The notes below the pieces were generated by a model that worked only from the letters and a program-made list of their open reading frames with translations, was not told where the DNA came from and ran no database searches. This document shows, piece by piece, positions 22,378-33,597 of a stretch of DNA of 64,000 nucleotides (positions are counted from its first letter, which is position 1; each line of letters begins with the position of its first letter). Both the position numbers and the translations under genes were made by a program. The DNA comes from Acanthopleura granulata (taxonomy: Eukaryota; Mollusca; Polyplacophora; Chitonida; Chitonidae), in the NCBI GenBank assembly GCA_016165875.1, contig JABBOT010000039.1, positions 2,723,292 through 2,787,291 of the forward strand, read 5' to 3'.

Positions 22378-23778
22378 TCACCAAATTTCAAAATTCGACA
22401 AATTGTCCATGTAATGACGCCCAGTCCCTTGATACGTATTCACTGTTGATATCGATGTATTGCCCAAATGAAAACCTTTACAATTGTCGAAATTAAGCCC
22501 TCTAATATTTCCTCCATGGTCCGAGTTAAATTGAAATCGTTTGCGGAAAGATGTAGGTGGTCTCTAAGTAAGTAAAAAAATAACTATACATGTCTATAAT
22601 TCAGTATAAGCTCACATGACTTTGCACCATAGTTTATATAGTATACCTGGAAAGCAGTAGTCTATAAAATTAATTAAACATTATATATAGCTCAGTGTAA
22701 AAAGAATGACTTCTCATATTTTTAATCAAAAAAAAGGAATACTTACTTACGCTTCTGCGTCACCTTCACACTTTCCTCCTGTCAAGCGCTGCAGGAACGT
22801 TTCGGAGCAATCTGGATGAAGCTTCTGCATGTCACACCTGTTCATATACCGGTGGATTTGATCATCGCTCCATTGATCCTCTTTAGCCGCATCTGGAAAA
22901 TCGTCGAGCACCTTAGGCTCATCCAAACGCAATGCCGCTTGCTCAACTACAATTTCACTCTCCATATCCATGTATTGTAATGCCTCGAGACACTGATGGC
23001 GATTTTGATTAGGATGCTGCACGCGGCAATCTTCACACTGTTCTTCTTTGACTTGATTGACTAGAGGGGTCTCATGCTGCATCATCATACGCCACATTAA
23101 ATTATCAAGTAAGCTGTTCTCCTCATCAGTGAGAGACATTGGTGGCTGTGGGCAGATAGGCGACGCATTGGCTGTATGGGACACTCCCTCATCTGTTTTT
23201 CCAAGTATCCCTCGAATACGCTGGCAGGCCTTCCTCAAGTGTTTCCTCATATTAGCTGTGAAAGTGATACCACCTTTCTTAGGATAATATTTCCCCTGCT
23301 TGCTGTATTGCATCCATCGTTTAATATTCAAATACCACCACCGCTCTTCAGTTTTTGAAATCTTATATGTTGACAAACTGAAGAAAACGTCACCATTCAA
23401 GCGAAACAGCTGTTCTGACGGTACGCTGATTTCAGTCCCACCTTCATTCGCTGGTATAGGCCCGATTACTCTTCTAGCGGTTTGTGATTGTAGGAGGCTT
23501 TCAAACTCGTCCCAGGCACTCACCGGGATGGCTATATTCCGTTCGTAAGGTTGGTTAACATGTTGAGCAAAGGTGATTTTATCTTCTCCAACCCGAATGC
23601 GATACCCATTAGGAATATCGATATCACAGGTTTTCGCCGAAATCTTCTTCCCACGCGGACCGAGTTTAATTCGCTTCTTAGGCGGGGGCTGTGCATCCAC
23701 TTCTTCTTCTTTGTCAGATAAAAAAGTATTCATTGCCCCAGTCGGTGTTGTTGATGGCTGCTGTTTACTTCTTGGCAT
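22378..23778 (-). CDS. PC4-like protein with RHIM-like tail, copy 2 (two exons)
   Basis: Exon 1 runs from the ATG at 23778 to 22751 and ends at GC|GTAAGTAAG. Exon 2 runs from 22561, after AGAG, to the stop at 22378. The lengths (1028 and 184 nt) keep frame and give about 403 residues. Domains match copy 3: a PKKRIKL-type basic patch, two PC4-like segments (about 45-95 and 125-185), a CxxC...H...H-C zinc-like motif near 265, and exon 2 with NCKGFHLGNTS. The exon 2 end is about ten codons shorter than in copy 3. That this gene stays open beside a shattered integrase is notable. Confidence 0.8.
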
Positions 23779-23804
23779 AATGAGGAGGAAAACAAAAGTA
23801 AGTC

Positions 23805-23850
23805 AAGCAGGCAGGCAGGCAGGCAGGTAGGCAGGGAGGCAGCCAAGCTA
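23805..23850. repeat. Short CAGG (CCTG) tract in the PC4-gene leader, copy 2
   Basis: About eleven imperfect aggc units just upstream of the gene start. It is the short allele of the repeat that reaches 1.7 kb in copy 1. Confidence 0.85.
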
Positions 23851-23929
23851 TGCTAGTTGACGGGTGTGAAGTCCCGAGGCAGACTGCTGGGTGAAGTGTG
23901 GGAATGAGCAGCTTTATATAGGACAATTT

Positions 23930-24130
23930 TTTTGGTATGACGCAAAAAAACTTGTGGAAATTCCTCGCTGTACCAGCTAAGTGCAATAGCACCGGGTAGG
24001 TGCAAATTTGACATAATGACAAAAAAAACTGTCACAAAATGGGGATTCCCCACAGACGGTGAATCCAGATAGATGGCGCTGCGATGCTTGTAACGGCTTT
24101 CCCTTCGGTCCGCGCTGCCTAACTGGCGCA
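23930..24130. promoter_or_regulatory. PC4-gene upstream module (copy 2)
   Basis: Contains the TATATAA core near 23915-23925 and the conserved block also found at 34980-35095 and, inverted, at 53278-53397 (aagtgcaatagcaccgggta; aaaatggggattcccca). Next comes the gatggcgctgcgatgcttgt block that precedes cassette genes. Confidence 0.65.
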
Positions 24131-24213
24131 CGTTCTAAAAATAGCAGAATCCACCCGATTCATATAAAAGCAACAGCATTTGAGCGGGGCTGAACCATTC
24201 ACTCAAGAATAAC

Positions 24214-24501
24214 ATGGATGACGCAGTGCTAGCGACAGCCATTGCAGAGTATGCTAAGGCATACGACCGCTATGAAGCGAGTGTCAACATCAACGCCAGA
24301 TTGCTAGCGATGGCTGCAGTAGAAATAGAGAATAATCGAGCCGAGGTGGACAGCTGGTGGGAAGTAATGAAAGCGGCGTGTGTGGCGCAGGGGAAGCCAT
24401 TTCCCCCGTGGACACCTCCACCCACACCAACACCAAACACTGTGCCGGGGGAGGAGGACAAGCAGAAAGGGAAGGAGGACGAGCAGAAGAGGGAACAGTA
24501 G
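24214..24501 (+). CDS. Small helical cassette protein B, copy 2, 95 aa
   Basis: ATG at 24214, about 50 nt after a TATA box (catataaaagc at about 24164). The N-terminal 70 residues form a predicted helical hairpin (AIAEYAKAYDRYEASV, then a LLAMAAVEIENNRAEVDSWW helix). The tail is Pro-rich, then Lys/Glu-rich. The stop lies 55 nt before a perfect histone-type stem-loop. It is transcribed outward, toward the lost TIR. Copy 1 has a broken version and copy 3 a truncated one, so this is the only intact copy. No database family is recognised; the name B is positional. Confidence 0.7.
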   Translation: MDDAVLATAIAEYAKAYDRYEASVNINARLLAMAAVEIENNRAEVDSWWEVMKAACVAQGKPFPPWTPPPTPTPNTVPGEEDKQKGKEDEQKREQ

Positions 24502-24555
24502 GGTGGAGTGGGAAATTAAAAACCAACCACTCTCCCCACTTCCCACATTTCCAAA

Positions 24556-24571
24556 GGTCCTTTTCAGGACC
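24556..24571 (+). terminator. Histone-type 3' stem-loop (cassette B, copy 2)
   Basis: GGTCCTTTTCAGGACC: a 6-bp perfect stem with TTTC loop, ACC(A) 3' flank, then CCCGAAAGGAAC at the position of a histone downstream element. It matches the metazoan histone mRNA pattern closely. Confidence 0.85.
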
Positions 24572-24659
24572 AACCATGTCTTCCCGAAAGGAACTTCCAA
24601 AATATCTAAGCATGATATATATATGTGAGTTATGTATGTATGGTTTTAATGTCTGTGAT

Positions 24660-24830
24660 TTGTCCGATAGATGGCGCTGCGACGCTTGTAACGGTTCTCT
24701 CTTCGGTCCGCGCTGGTTGGCTGACTAGCAAGGCTTCTAAAAATAACAGAATCCACACAAATGAAATAAAACGAGAGGTTAGCTGGGTGAAACAACGGTT
24801 CTTTTCAGGACCAACCAACCCTTCCCGAAG
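24660..24830 (+). pseudogene. Deleted cassette: promoter joined to stem-loop (copy 2)
   Basis: The promoter block (gcgctgcgacgcttgtaacg; acagaatccacacaaatgaaataaaa) runs directly into the cassette B-type 3' end (agctgggtgaaacaacgg) with no gene between. The TATA has decayed to AAATAAAA. An equivalent remnant is in copy 3 at 34529-34680, so the deletion predates their separation. Confidence 0.7.
24797..24812 (+). terminator. Histone-type stem-loop of the deleted cassette (copy 2)
   Basis: GGTTCTTTTCAGGACC: 6-bp stem with one T-G (U-G) pair and the canonical TTTC loop, then CCCGAAGGAAAC. Confidence 0.75.
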
Positions 24831-24905
24831 GAAACTTTCATTATCTAAGCATGATATCTGAGTTATGCATGTATCGTTTCTAAAAATTTGCTCTCTGTAA
24901 CCGCC

Positions 24906-24976
24906 GCGCTTTTTGGCGCAATACCGAAGTTTACCGAAGTTTACCGGACTTTACAAGCCCCCTGATTTGTATAAAA
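24906..24976 (+). promoter_or_regulatory. Promoter of cassette A, copy 2
   Basis: Palindrome GCGCTTTTTGGCGC at 24906-24919 (E2F-like), then tandem gaagtttaccg units, ACTTTACAAGCC and the TATA box TATAAAA at 24970-24976, 40 nt before the ATG. Confidence 0.7.
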
Positions 24977-25015
24977 GCCAGCCCCGCGCTAAACATTTCA
25001 TATCCAGCGGTTACA

Positions 25016-25396
25016 ATGGAAATGACTATCGTATTACGAGCGGGAGCGGAATACGGCGTGGCCTGTGTAAAGCACGAACGTGTGTGCTGGGCCTATCTCC
25101 GGGAGGGGGCGGCAATTTTCCCCCAACTACTGAGCGCTAGGAGGGCGAAGCAGGCGGCCTGGGAACGCTTCGTACAGGCCCTCCTAAGACTGGATGCGCA
25201 ACGGATGCCGCAGATCATAGTGTACCCCCAGCGAGGCAGTGGCAGGAGAGAGCCAGAGAGTAGGCAGGAGGGGGCGAGCAGGGAAGAGGGGGAGAGCACC
25301 CAGCGAGGCAGTGGCAGGAGAGAGCCAGAGAGTAGGCAGGAGGGGCGAGCAGGGAAGAGGGGGAGAGCACAACGGACCAGGATGAGGCAGAAGTAA
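25016..25396 (+). CDS. Small helical cassette protein A, copy 2, 126 aa
   Basis: ATG at 25016, shortly after a TATA box. About 75 N-terminal residues are Ala/Arg/Leu-rich and helical (AEYGVACVKHERVCW; ARRAKQAAWERFVQALLRL). The rest is a low-complexity tail built from a tandem repeat (GSGRREPESRQEG units). The homologue in copy 3 (33976-34323) has a related but different tail. It ends 40 nt before a stem-loop. No known domain is recognised. Confidence 0.7.
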   Translation: MEMTIVLRAGAEYGVACVKHERVCWAYLREGAAIFPQLLSARRAKQAAWERFVQALLRLDAQRMPQIIVYPQRGSGRREPESRQEGASREEGESTQRGSGRREPESRQEGRAGKRGRAQRTRMRQK

Positions 25397-25435
25397 ACGA
25401 CCCATACACAGCCTCTCCACCCCCAAATTCCCAAC

Positions 25436-25451
25436 GGTCCTTTTAAGGACC
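25436..25451 (+). terminator. Histone-type 3' stem-loop (cassette A, copy 2)
   Basis: GGTCCTTTTAAGGACC: 6-bp perfect stem, loop TTTA, CAACC flank, then CCCGAAAGGAAC. Confidence 0.8.
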
Positions 25452-25632
25452 AACCACGTCTTCCCGAAAGGAACTTTCAAAAAATCTAAGCATGACATAT
25501 ATAGGTGAGTTATGTATGTATGGTTTTAATCAACTAAAAGCTAATATTTCACAATGTATTGTATACTATATTTCTGTCAAAACAATCCATTGATAAGGCC
25601 TATCTCTCTATATGCAGGCATAATCCAATGGG

Positions 25633-27490
25633 CTTAGGGGTATCCTTGTAACCGCCATGTTCATACAATCATCGTTGTATTCTCTCTCGCACCACTCTTG
25701 GTTGTCTTGGAGTGAAGTTATCTCATTCTGATTAGCAATAAACTGTCATCAATGTCACTGTATTTTTCTTACATAACACAGCCTAAGCGATAATGCGAGT
25801 GTATGTGTTGGTAATATTTAGGCATTGCCATTTAAATTAAAAGTTACAACAAACCTATGGCAACTTGACCTGAGGTCGAATGGAACAGTCCATTTACAGG
25901 CCTGATGTCTCCATTACATTTTAATATTATGTATTCTGAGTTTTCTAAAACCACACATAAATTGATATTTTAATCTGATTGCGAGGAAATATGTGGATTT
26001 ACCATGCAATCCAAGGTGTTAATGGCATCAGGTGGGACGGATTCCACAAATTAATTGTGTTAAGCGTTATCAATTTTTCAAAAATAACGAACCAAATGAG
26101 ACAGTAGCTCTACTATCTGGGACATATTATCACGGACCCAATTACAAAATTTAAGCTTTTATCAACAACGTTTCCGAGGGAAATATGTAAAATGGGGTGT
26201 GGGGGTTCTTGGGACACAAAAAATCAAATCTTCTAACCTATTAATCCGGCAACACTGGGAATGACGTTGAAGTAAATGCCGACGACGGTGACTGAAATTT
26301 GCGATCAATGATTCATACTGAAGTTACATAGAAATTTACATCATGCAAACTCAGTTAAGTTAACCGATGAACCATCGCGAAACATTTTAAAACCCTTGCA
26401 TGCCCCATGCATTCATCTCTCTTCATTGTATACATGCTGTCATTCAGCCGTCACCCTGCTGTCTCCTGAAATTGGTTCGATATCAGTTACTTTGAAGGGC
26501 CACGAACTGTAAACAGCTCCATCTACAATGCCTATCCAGGTAACAGCTCCATCTACAATGCTTATCCAGCTGCTAAAATATTTGCTTAGTATAAAACAGA
26601 TAGGAATTTCAATTGTTTTTCGATATACTTTTGAGCTACATGATTCACTAAGCCATTTTCTATCAAATAATAATTACAAATACGCTTAGAAAACTCACAA
26701 CCATTTGAGATAATGGTCATGAACTGATTGATTCACATCACGAATATTGGACTACAAATGGTGTAAATGTCCAAGCCCCTGTCTATTCGCCATAGTTTAT
26801 GTAGGGATCTTACCCAGTAGGTACCTAGACAAATGTAAAAATGATTTGGAATATGTGCAGGGTTAGTCCAAGCCTCACTTTCCAAGTTACTGATCTCCAT
26901 GTTAGGCCGTCTTTAGACTTGTGTTTCTTTCACGTACCCTTATATTTTGGACTTAAGGTCATTTCAAAACACCTTTCAGAATGAAAATCGGTTCAGCAAT
27001 TCTCGATAAATACAATTTGAAGACCAGGGTTGCAATCGATTTTCAACTGTCCTCTCTTGGGCACAAAACGTTATACAGCCACAAAGAGCATAACGTGCGA
27101 TTCCTAAATCACTCCTAAAACTAAAATCCGTTCAGTGGTTTTGTTCAAACCAGAGTTTGAATGTCGCCGAAATGATGTCATTTTTAGATGGCCGCACACT
27201 AATCAGTTAGATGGTGACTGCTGACGTCGTCGACTGCGCCACGTTGGCAAAACCCGTCGCGACCAGCGTAGTCTCCTTCGGTCAGTAATCCACAGGTTTG
27301 AAATTTCGTGTCCCGCAGCTGTGATAAATGGCGATTTAGGCGATGTTTTTTTTTATATTTTTTCTACGCGGGATGCATTTTTAATTCGCCTGTACCGGCG
27401 CACAGGCGTCGCTATGTCGTACCCTGGGGATCTGCGTTCAATAACAGGGAAACCAGTGTTCCACAAAATGGTACGGGTGGGATCTTAACA
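25633..27490. other. Non-coding DNA without recognised features
   Basis: AT-rich with no convincing frame. A short tandem duplication (aacagctccatctacaatgc) occurs near 26512-26570. Confidence 0.5.
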
Positions 27491-28440
27491 AGTATTGCAT
27501 ATATTGACCTCAGGGTTTGCACGTATGTACAGCACAATAACACTTAGTGTATTGTGTATTACAATTTGTGTTAAACAAAATGTTATGGGTGGTATCTTAC
27601 AAAACACTGCATGTACTGCGTTCAGGATTTGCACACATAAAGAGCACTAAATCACAAGGAGGGATATTTCATCGTTGATTCTGTCTGCATATCAAATACC
27701 GTAGATTACAGAATTCCTCAGTTGATAAATGTAAAGGAATTTGTGTTAAACTGTTTGAGCTGGTACCCTAAAACATACTGCATTATTGAACCCAGGGTTT
27801 GGACACATGTAGAGCAAGGTAACACGCTGGGGATATTCCATCGTTAATTTCGTGAGTGAAAAATAAATACCGTAAATTATCGAATTCAGGACTTCGTGCA
27901 GTGTGTAGTAGAATCTGTCTTAAACGAAATGGTTGGGGTGGTACCTTAAAAAGTATGGCATTTATTGAATGAATGCTTGTTGTTAAACGCCCTACTCGAG
28001 AATATTTCACTTATACGAAGGCGGTGTCTCCTTGGTGAAGGACGGATTTCCACCGTATCTTTTATCTGGTGCTGCCTCACCGAAACCACTTGCCGAAGAC
28101 AACCAACAAGCCCCCTCACCCAGTCACATTATACTGACACCGCTCGGACCAGTCCACAATCTATCCTCTTATTGCTGAGCGGCTAGCGAAGAAGCAGGAT
28201 GTACCATTTGGTATGACGCGACCCAGGTTTGAACCCACATCACCCCGTCCGAAAGCGTACGCTCTACCAACTGCGCTATCCGGGCAGGTCGGCATTTATT
28301 GAACTCGGGGTTTGCACACATGTAGAGCACTGTAACACGAGGAGAGAATTCCATCGTTGATTCTGTGTGTTGATATTAAATACCGTAAATCAACGAATTC
28401 CTCACTTAGTGTACTGAGTACTAGAATCTATCTCCTACAA
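27490..28440. repeat. Tandem array of about 190-bp units, interrupted by a SINE
   Basis: Three to four diverged units share cagggtttgcacac, catcgttgattctgt, aaataccgtaaat and the aaatggttggggtggtacc region. The last unit is split by the SINE at 27970-28290. Confidence 0.75.
27970..28290 (-). mobile_element. tRNA-derived SINE with target-site duplication
   Basis: Flanked by the direct repeat GGCATTTATTGAA at 27957-27969 and 28291-28303. On the minus strand the head reads CCCGGATAGCGCAGTTGG (A box) and GGGTTCAAACC (B box), followed by a core shared with 53853-54190 (acccagtcacattata) and a tail with cgagaatatttcactta. It is a complete, fairly recent insertion. Confidence 0.85.
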
Positions 28441-28527
28441 GCGAGGTCTGTGGAAGTTACCACATCTAAGTGGTTTATTTGTTTGTGTTCAGGCAGTAGT
28501 AGCATACTAAGTAACCTACGACCCCCC

Positions 28528-28612
28528 TTCCTATCTTTTAACCTCGGAGGTGCCGTGGTGACATCATAAGACGTCATAGGTTTTGGCAAGGTGAAAGGTG
28601 AGGAGTACTCTA
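28528..28612 (+). repeat. Lone Polinton TIR fragment
   Basis: cctatcttttaacctcggag followed by an AGACGTCAT palindrome and a ggttttggcaaggt segment. It is a fourth Polinton terminus in + orientation, immediately cut by the 5' end of LINE copy B. Confidence 0.75.
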
Positions 28613-29257
28613 TGTGGCTTCCCCCGTGGGGTTCCCGGGAGTGAAAAGAATAGGGACCCAGGTTCTCTAGGCAAGCTTGTCGTACAAGGCGACTAACCTA
28701 GGGCTCTCCCGTGTGGTTCCGGTGAATAGAATAGTTCCACAGCCTCCCAGGGCTTGTCGTACAAGGCGACTAAAAGGGGCAACCTGTTTGCCGTGGGTTG
28801 CGACCCGTGATGGGGGGAGGACGGGATCCTGGTGGCTGAGGGCGGGTTCATCTTGCGAGATCCCCAACACTCCACTTCGGCCCTTACTTCTCCAAAGACG
28901 GGCGGCCGGATGGCCCGCTCCGATCAATCGACTGGTCACGCCAGTCCAGACGTCCGTATATCAACCTTCATATATCTTCATTTGGTATAGAGTCATTGCT
29001 TTCCGTGTTGGAAGTTTTTTAGTAAGATGTTAGGATGTTTGGGCGGTGGCTTTAGGGTCAATCGAGTAGGCCGTTTCTAATTTATTAGATTCGGCCTGCT
29101 CGAGTATGAGCGAAAAATCCATCTTATCGAGGATGGCGTGGAACTCTCGTCTCTCCTTCTGCTGGTCACTCGCAGGAGGGGTTTCGTCGTACATGTATCG
29201 ACACTCCGAGGCGGGTGAGAGACACGGCGCTATGAATCATCCAACCGTCTGGCTATG

Positions 29258-30604
29258 TCTACCTCTAATTCCGCTATTCCAAATGTTTCTATGTCACAGC
29301 CTTCCCCAGTTGTGGGGAAATAAAGGAAAAACGAGATACCACTGGATATGGAATCGGGAAGTTCTCACTTCCCATCCTTTCTAGTGATATCTAGTAAAAA
29401 TGAGAATCAGGCAAAGATGAAAATCAATCATTTCGTATTGAATAAAACTTTGCAGAGCTACGCAGGCACTTTGAAACAAGTGAAAAAGTTAAACTCTGGC
29501 AAAATTCTTGTAGAATGTTTTCGAAAACAACAGTACATTAACTTACTCAGAATTGAAAATATTGAGGAGCAAGCTGTTTCTGTTTCCCGACATAAACCCT
29601 TAAACTGCTCTCACGGCATCATTCGTGACAGAGACCAAGACCTCTACGACATGACAGAGCAAGAAATAACAGAGCAACTGAAGGACCAGGGCGTACTCAA
29701 CGTCAAACGTTTTACCATCAAGAGGGATGGGAATCTTATTAAAACAAATACGTATCTCGTAACGTTTAATAACCCGTCTCTCCCAACGTCAATGTCCCTT
29801 GGGCCGTACAGTGTGCGGGTAGAATTGTTCATACCTAACCCGACCAGGTGTTTCTCCTTCCAGAGGTTTGGCCATGGCAGGGGTCAACGCCGAAATCAAC
29901 TGGTCTGTTTCAGATGTGCGGAAGCTGGTCACGAGGGCTTCGACTGCACAAACACCATAAAATGCTGGAATTGCAGCGGAGCCCACATGGCCTCTTCCAA
30001 GGATTGCCCTGTCTTCAAAAAAGAAAAAGAAATCATAACCCTTAAATGCAAAAATAACATATTGTATCAAGAAGCCAAACGTCTTGTCTCTGTCACCAAT
30101 GGCCTGACTAAATCTACATATGCCAATGTTGTCAAGAAACCATCCGTTTCGGTAGGAGTTCAAACATCATTCACTTGGCCCATTGGTATAGAGAAGCCAC
30201 AGAAACTGGTCGTAAATCCCTTGGAAAACACGGCCAGTTCTTCATCACAAACCGATATCAATCTTACTGAAAAAGCCGCTACTTCACCTGATTCTCCATC
30301 TCACCACAAACCTTGTGCAAATAAATCCAAATCCTCTAAACCCGTTGAATCTTCACAAAATGCAGCGCGTGATAAACATCAGAAGAAAGGTAAACCTAGT
30401 GGCCCCACAGAGCGTCCCTCCAAGGCTACTAGGGACCCTATCCGAACTTTCAATAAGTTTGGGTCGTTGCAGGACGTCGGTCCTTCAACGTTCTATGCAG
30501 ACATGATGGATACATCGTCTGCATCGGGGAGATCTACTAGTAGGTCTCCCAAAAAGGGTCGTGCACGGTTCAGACTCAAATCCCCCATACGCCTCCCTCC
30601 ATAA
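29258..30604 (+). pseudogene. LINE ORF1, copy B
   Basis: Homologous to ORF1 of copy A. The native ATG at 29258 is followed after 22 codons by a TAA from a frameshift (gttgtggggaaataaagg). From about 29348 the frame is open for some 418 codons, with three zinc-knuckle-like motifs (the first changed to CFSFQRF...) and the Ser/Lys-rich tail. The stop overlaps the ORF2 start as TAATG. Confidence 0.85.
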
Positions 30605-33228
30605 TGACTTTCTTAGACAAAATTATACAGTGGAATTGTCGAGGTCTTAAAAGAAATTTCATTGAAATAACACAGTTAGTTCAATCTTTAAATCCAATTG
30701 CCCTTTGTCTTCAGGAAACTCAGCTGAAGACATCTGACAAAGATAAAATATCATTACTCTAATGAGGAAGAGCGAGCTCGTGGCGGCTCCTCTATTTTAG
30801 TGAATAATAATATAATTCACAGCCCTGTTGCTCTCGACACAGAGCTTCAGGCTGTAGCCGTCCGTGTTTCCTTATCGGAAACAATCACTTTATGTTCAGT
30901 TTATGTTCCTCCTCATTCTTCTTTGTCATTTTGCCAGTTGCATAATTTAAAAGACCAACTGCCAACTCCCTTCATAATTATGGGAGATTTTAATGCGCAT
31001 AACCACCTATGGGGTAGTAATAATATAAAAGATAAGGGCAAAATAGTAGAAGATTTCTTATGTAAAGATGAACTGTGTTATTTTAATAATGGTTCTAATA
31101 CCTACTTACATCCAGGTAATGGTTCATATTCTGCTATCGATCTCACTATCACCGATCCATCACTTCTCCCGGATTTTCCTTGGAAGATGCATGACGATCT
31201 TTGTGGTAGTGATCATTTTCCTCTTGTCCTAGAGCATCTCACTTGTAATTCTTTAGAACGTGTAGATAGGTGGAAGTTCGATAAAGCAGATTGGATGGCA
31301 TTCGAGATGTTCTGTGAGGCTGACATCACTGCAGAGAATCTCAATGCTGCAGATGATCCTTTGCTTACATTTAATGAACTCCTATTAACAGCAGACGATA
31401 GAACCATCCCTAAGACCTCGACAAATCCCAAATGCAAAAGTAAACCCTGGTTTGATAATGACTGTCGTAAGGCTATAAAAGACCGCAAAAAGGCCGAGCG
31501 CAGATTTAATCATCGTCCTGATGATAATAATTTAAACCAGGTTCGTATACTTGCAGCCAAGGCTCGTCGATTAATTAAGTCCAAGAGACGATCTTGTTGA
31601 CGGAACTTTGTTTCAGGCATTACGTCCAAAACACCCATGCATAAGGTCTGGAACATGGTTCAGAAACTTAAGGGCAAGAAGAGTAAAGCCAAAGTTCAGC
31701 ACTTAAAGGATGGTGATACCTTATTAACTTCACCGCATGATATAGCCAATAAAATAGCTGAAACAATATCCCACAAATCTTCATCTGGAAATTATTCTCC
31801 TGAATTCCAGCATATTAAAAACCAAAAAGAGAAAATTAAATTGCCCTTCTCTTCTAAGAATTTAGAAGATTATAATCGTCTATTTTCAACTGAAAAGCTT
31901 AAAACTTCTCTAAAAAAGGCACACGATACTGCGTGCGGCCCGGATAATATATATTACAAGCTTCTGAACCACTTATCATCTGAGCCATTGGAGACACCCT
32001 TGGACTTACTTAATGATATTTGGAAGGCCGGTAAATTTCCCCCATCATGGAGAGAGGCGTATGTTATCCATAAACCGGGTAAGGATCATAGTGATCCGAG
32101 AAATTACCGTCCCATAGCTCTTACCAGTTGCGTCTGTAAGACTATGGAACGGATGATAAATGATAGACTTGTTTGGTTTCTTGAAGCCAACATGCTTTTA
32201 TCAAACATTCAGTGTGGTTTTCGTCAAGGTCGATCCACTATGGATCACCTTGTTCGATTTGAAACCTTCATTCGTGACGGTTTTATTAATAATGAAGATG
32301 TGGTATCGATATTTTTCGACTTGGAAAAGGCCTATGACACCACATGGAAATATGGTATTTTAAAAGACCTTGCTGATATGGGTTTAAAAGGTCGCTTACT
32401 TTGATTTATATCTCAGTTTTTATCTGATCGTCAGTTTAAGGTACGAGTGGGGTCCACTCTTTCGAACTCTTACGAACAAGAGGTGGGTGTGCCCCAAGGC
32501 AGTATCCTCTCACCAACACTGTTCAGCATAAAAATTAACAGCTTGGCTCAAACATTAACATCCGGTATTGAGGGTTTTTTATATGTAGATGATTTCCTGA
32601 TATGCTACCGCGCTAAAAATATGAATAACATCGAGCGGCAACTGCAGCTTTGTCTCAATAAGATCGAGAAATGGGCAGTTGCCAATGGTTTTAGATTCTC
32701 TGCGTCTAAAACCGTGAGTATGCATTTCTGTAATAAACGCAAATTTCAGCACAGAGTGGGGTGCTGAGCGATCAGTGTTACTTAATTTGTATCGTTCTCT
32801 GGTGAGGTCTAAATTGGACTATGGATCTGTCATTTATGGTTTTGCTAGGAAATCATGTCTTAAAATGTTGGATCCGGTCCATCACCAAGGTCTGAGGCTC
32901 AGCCTTGGTGCCTATAGGACTTCACCAGTAGAGAGTTTATACGTAGAAGCTAATGAGCCTTCTTTATATCACAGGCGTATAAAATTCAGCCTTCAATACG
33001 TCGCTAAGCTTAAAGCTCACCCAACAAACCCTGCCTACGACTGTGTTTTTAATCCATCATACGCAGATAAATATAAGAAATGTCCCAACAAAATTTCTTC
33101 CTTTGGTCTTCGTGTTCGGGACCATATTGTGGAAGCTAAAATGAAGCTGCAGGACATAGCTCCGGTTTCCTTTCCGGAGTCTCCTCCCTGGCTTCTCCCA
33201 CAAGCTAAATTAATATTTGATCTACGTC
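30604..33228 (+). pseudogene. LINE ORF2, copy B, broken and truncated
   Basis: Starts at the ATG at 30604 in a TAATG overlap with ORF1. Endonuclease and RT motifs are present (GDFNAHN, SDHFPL, GFRQGRS, YVDD), but a deletion near 30745, TGA codons near 31600 and 32402, and a deletion near 32755 break the frame. Confidence 0.85.
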
Positions 33229-33487
33229 AGTAGTACATTATGTGACTTACAGGTCTCATTCGTATCTTTTAACCTGGGAGGTATGGGGGTAAGGAGGTAT
33301 GGTGATGACGTCATATGACGTCATATCTTGTGACCCAGTTGCTGCATCACATGTGGGAGTTATTGCGTCATCGGTTGTTACGTAATATGTTTTGATAAGG
33401 TAGAGTTCGGTTGTTACGTAATATGTTTGCGTCATCAGTTGTTACGTAATATGTTTTGATAAGGTAGAGTGTGTTTTTTTTTCCTAT
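33229..33487 (+). repeat. Left terminal inverted repeat, copy 3
   Basis: Begins AGTAGTACATTATGTG and ends in a T-tract plus cctat. It contains tandem TGACGTCA palindromes (atgacgtcatatgacgtcat) and three GTTACGTAAT boxes within a repeated gataaggtagagt unit. It matches 53397-53656 in reverse complement with few differences. Confidence 0.93.
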
Positions 33488-33597
33488 CAGGCGGTGTCAC
33501 GTGATCTGGGTCATTCCGTGAGGGGGATTATGCCTGCGTATAGAGGGATAGGGTTTTATCAATGGGTTGTGTGTATGGAAAATATAGTATACAATAC

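Larger units (their letters stand above)
20057..25632 (-). mobile_element. Polinton/Maverick copy 2 (- orientation), left arm
   Basis: Reads on the minus strand from about 25632 inward: cassettes A and B (on the + strand), the PC4-like gene, the tail-anchored gene, integrase, and the first 87 bp of the membrane-protein gene, where LINE copy A interrupts it. The outer roughly 300 bp including the TIR are missing beyond 25632. It is very similar to copy 3, and several genes remain open. Confidence 0.9.
28613..33228 (+). mobile_element. LINE copy B, 3'-truncated by Polinton copy 3
   Basis: Same family as LINE A in the + orientation: GC-rich 5' UTR from about 28619, ORF1, then ORF2 up to the codons for FDLRQ in the linker before RNase H. 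There homology stops at gatctacgtc and the Polinton TIR starts (33229). The RNase H part and 3' UTR are absent, and they are not found beyond the Polinton's right end. Confidence 0.88.

Noticed and set aside
24357..24728. Overlapping frame across cassette B of copy 2
   Set aside because: It reads through the stem-loop and 3' flank in a different frame from the conserved protein.
28210..28290. Genuine tRNA gene on the minus strand
   Set aside because: A and B boxes are present, but it is the head of a SINE flanked by a 13-bp target duplication and does not form a complete cloverleaf.
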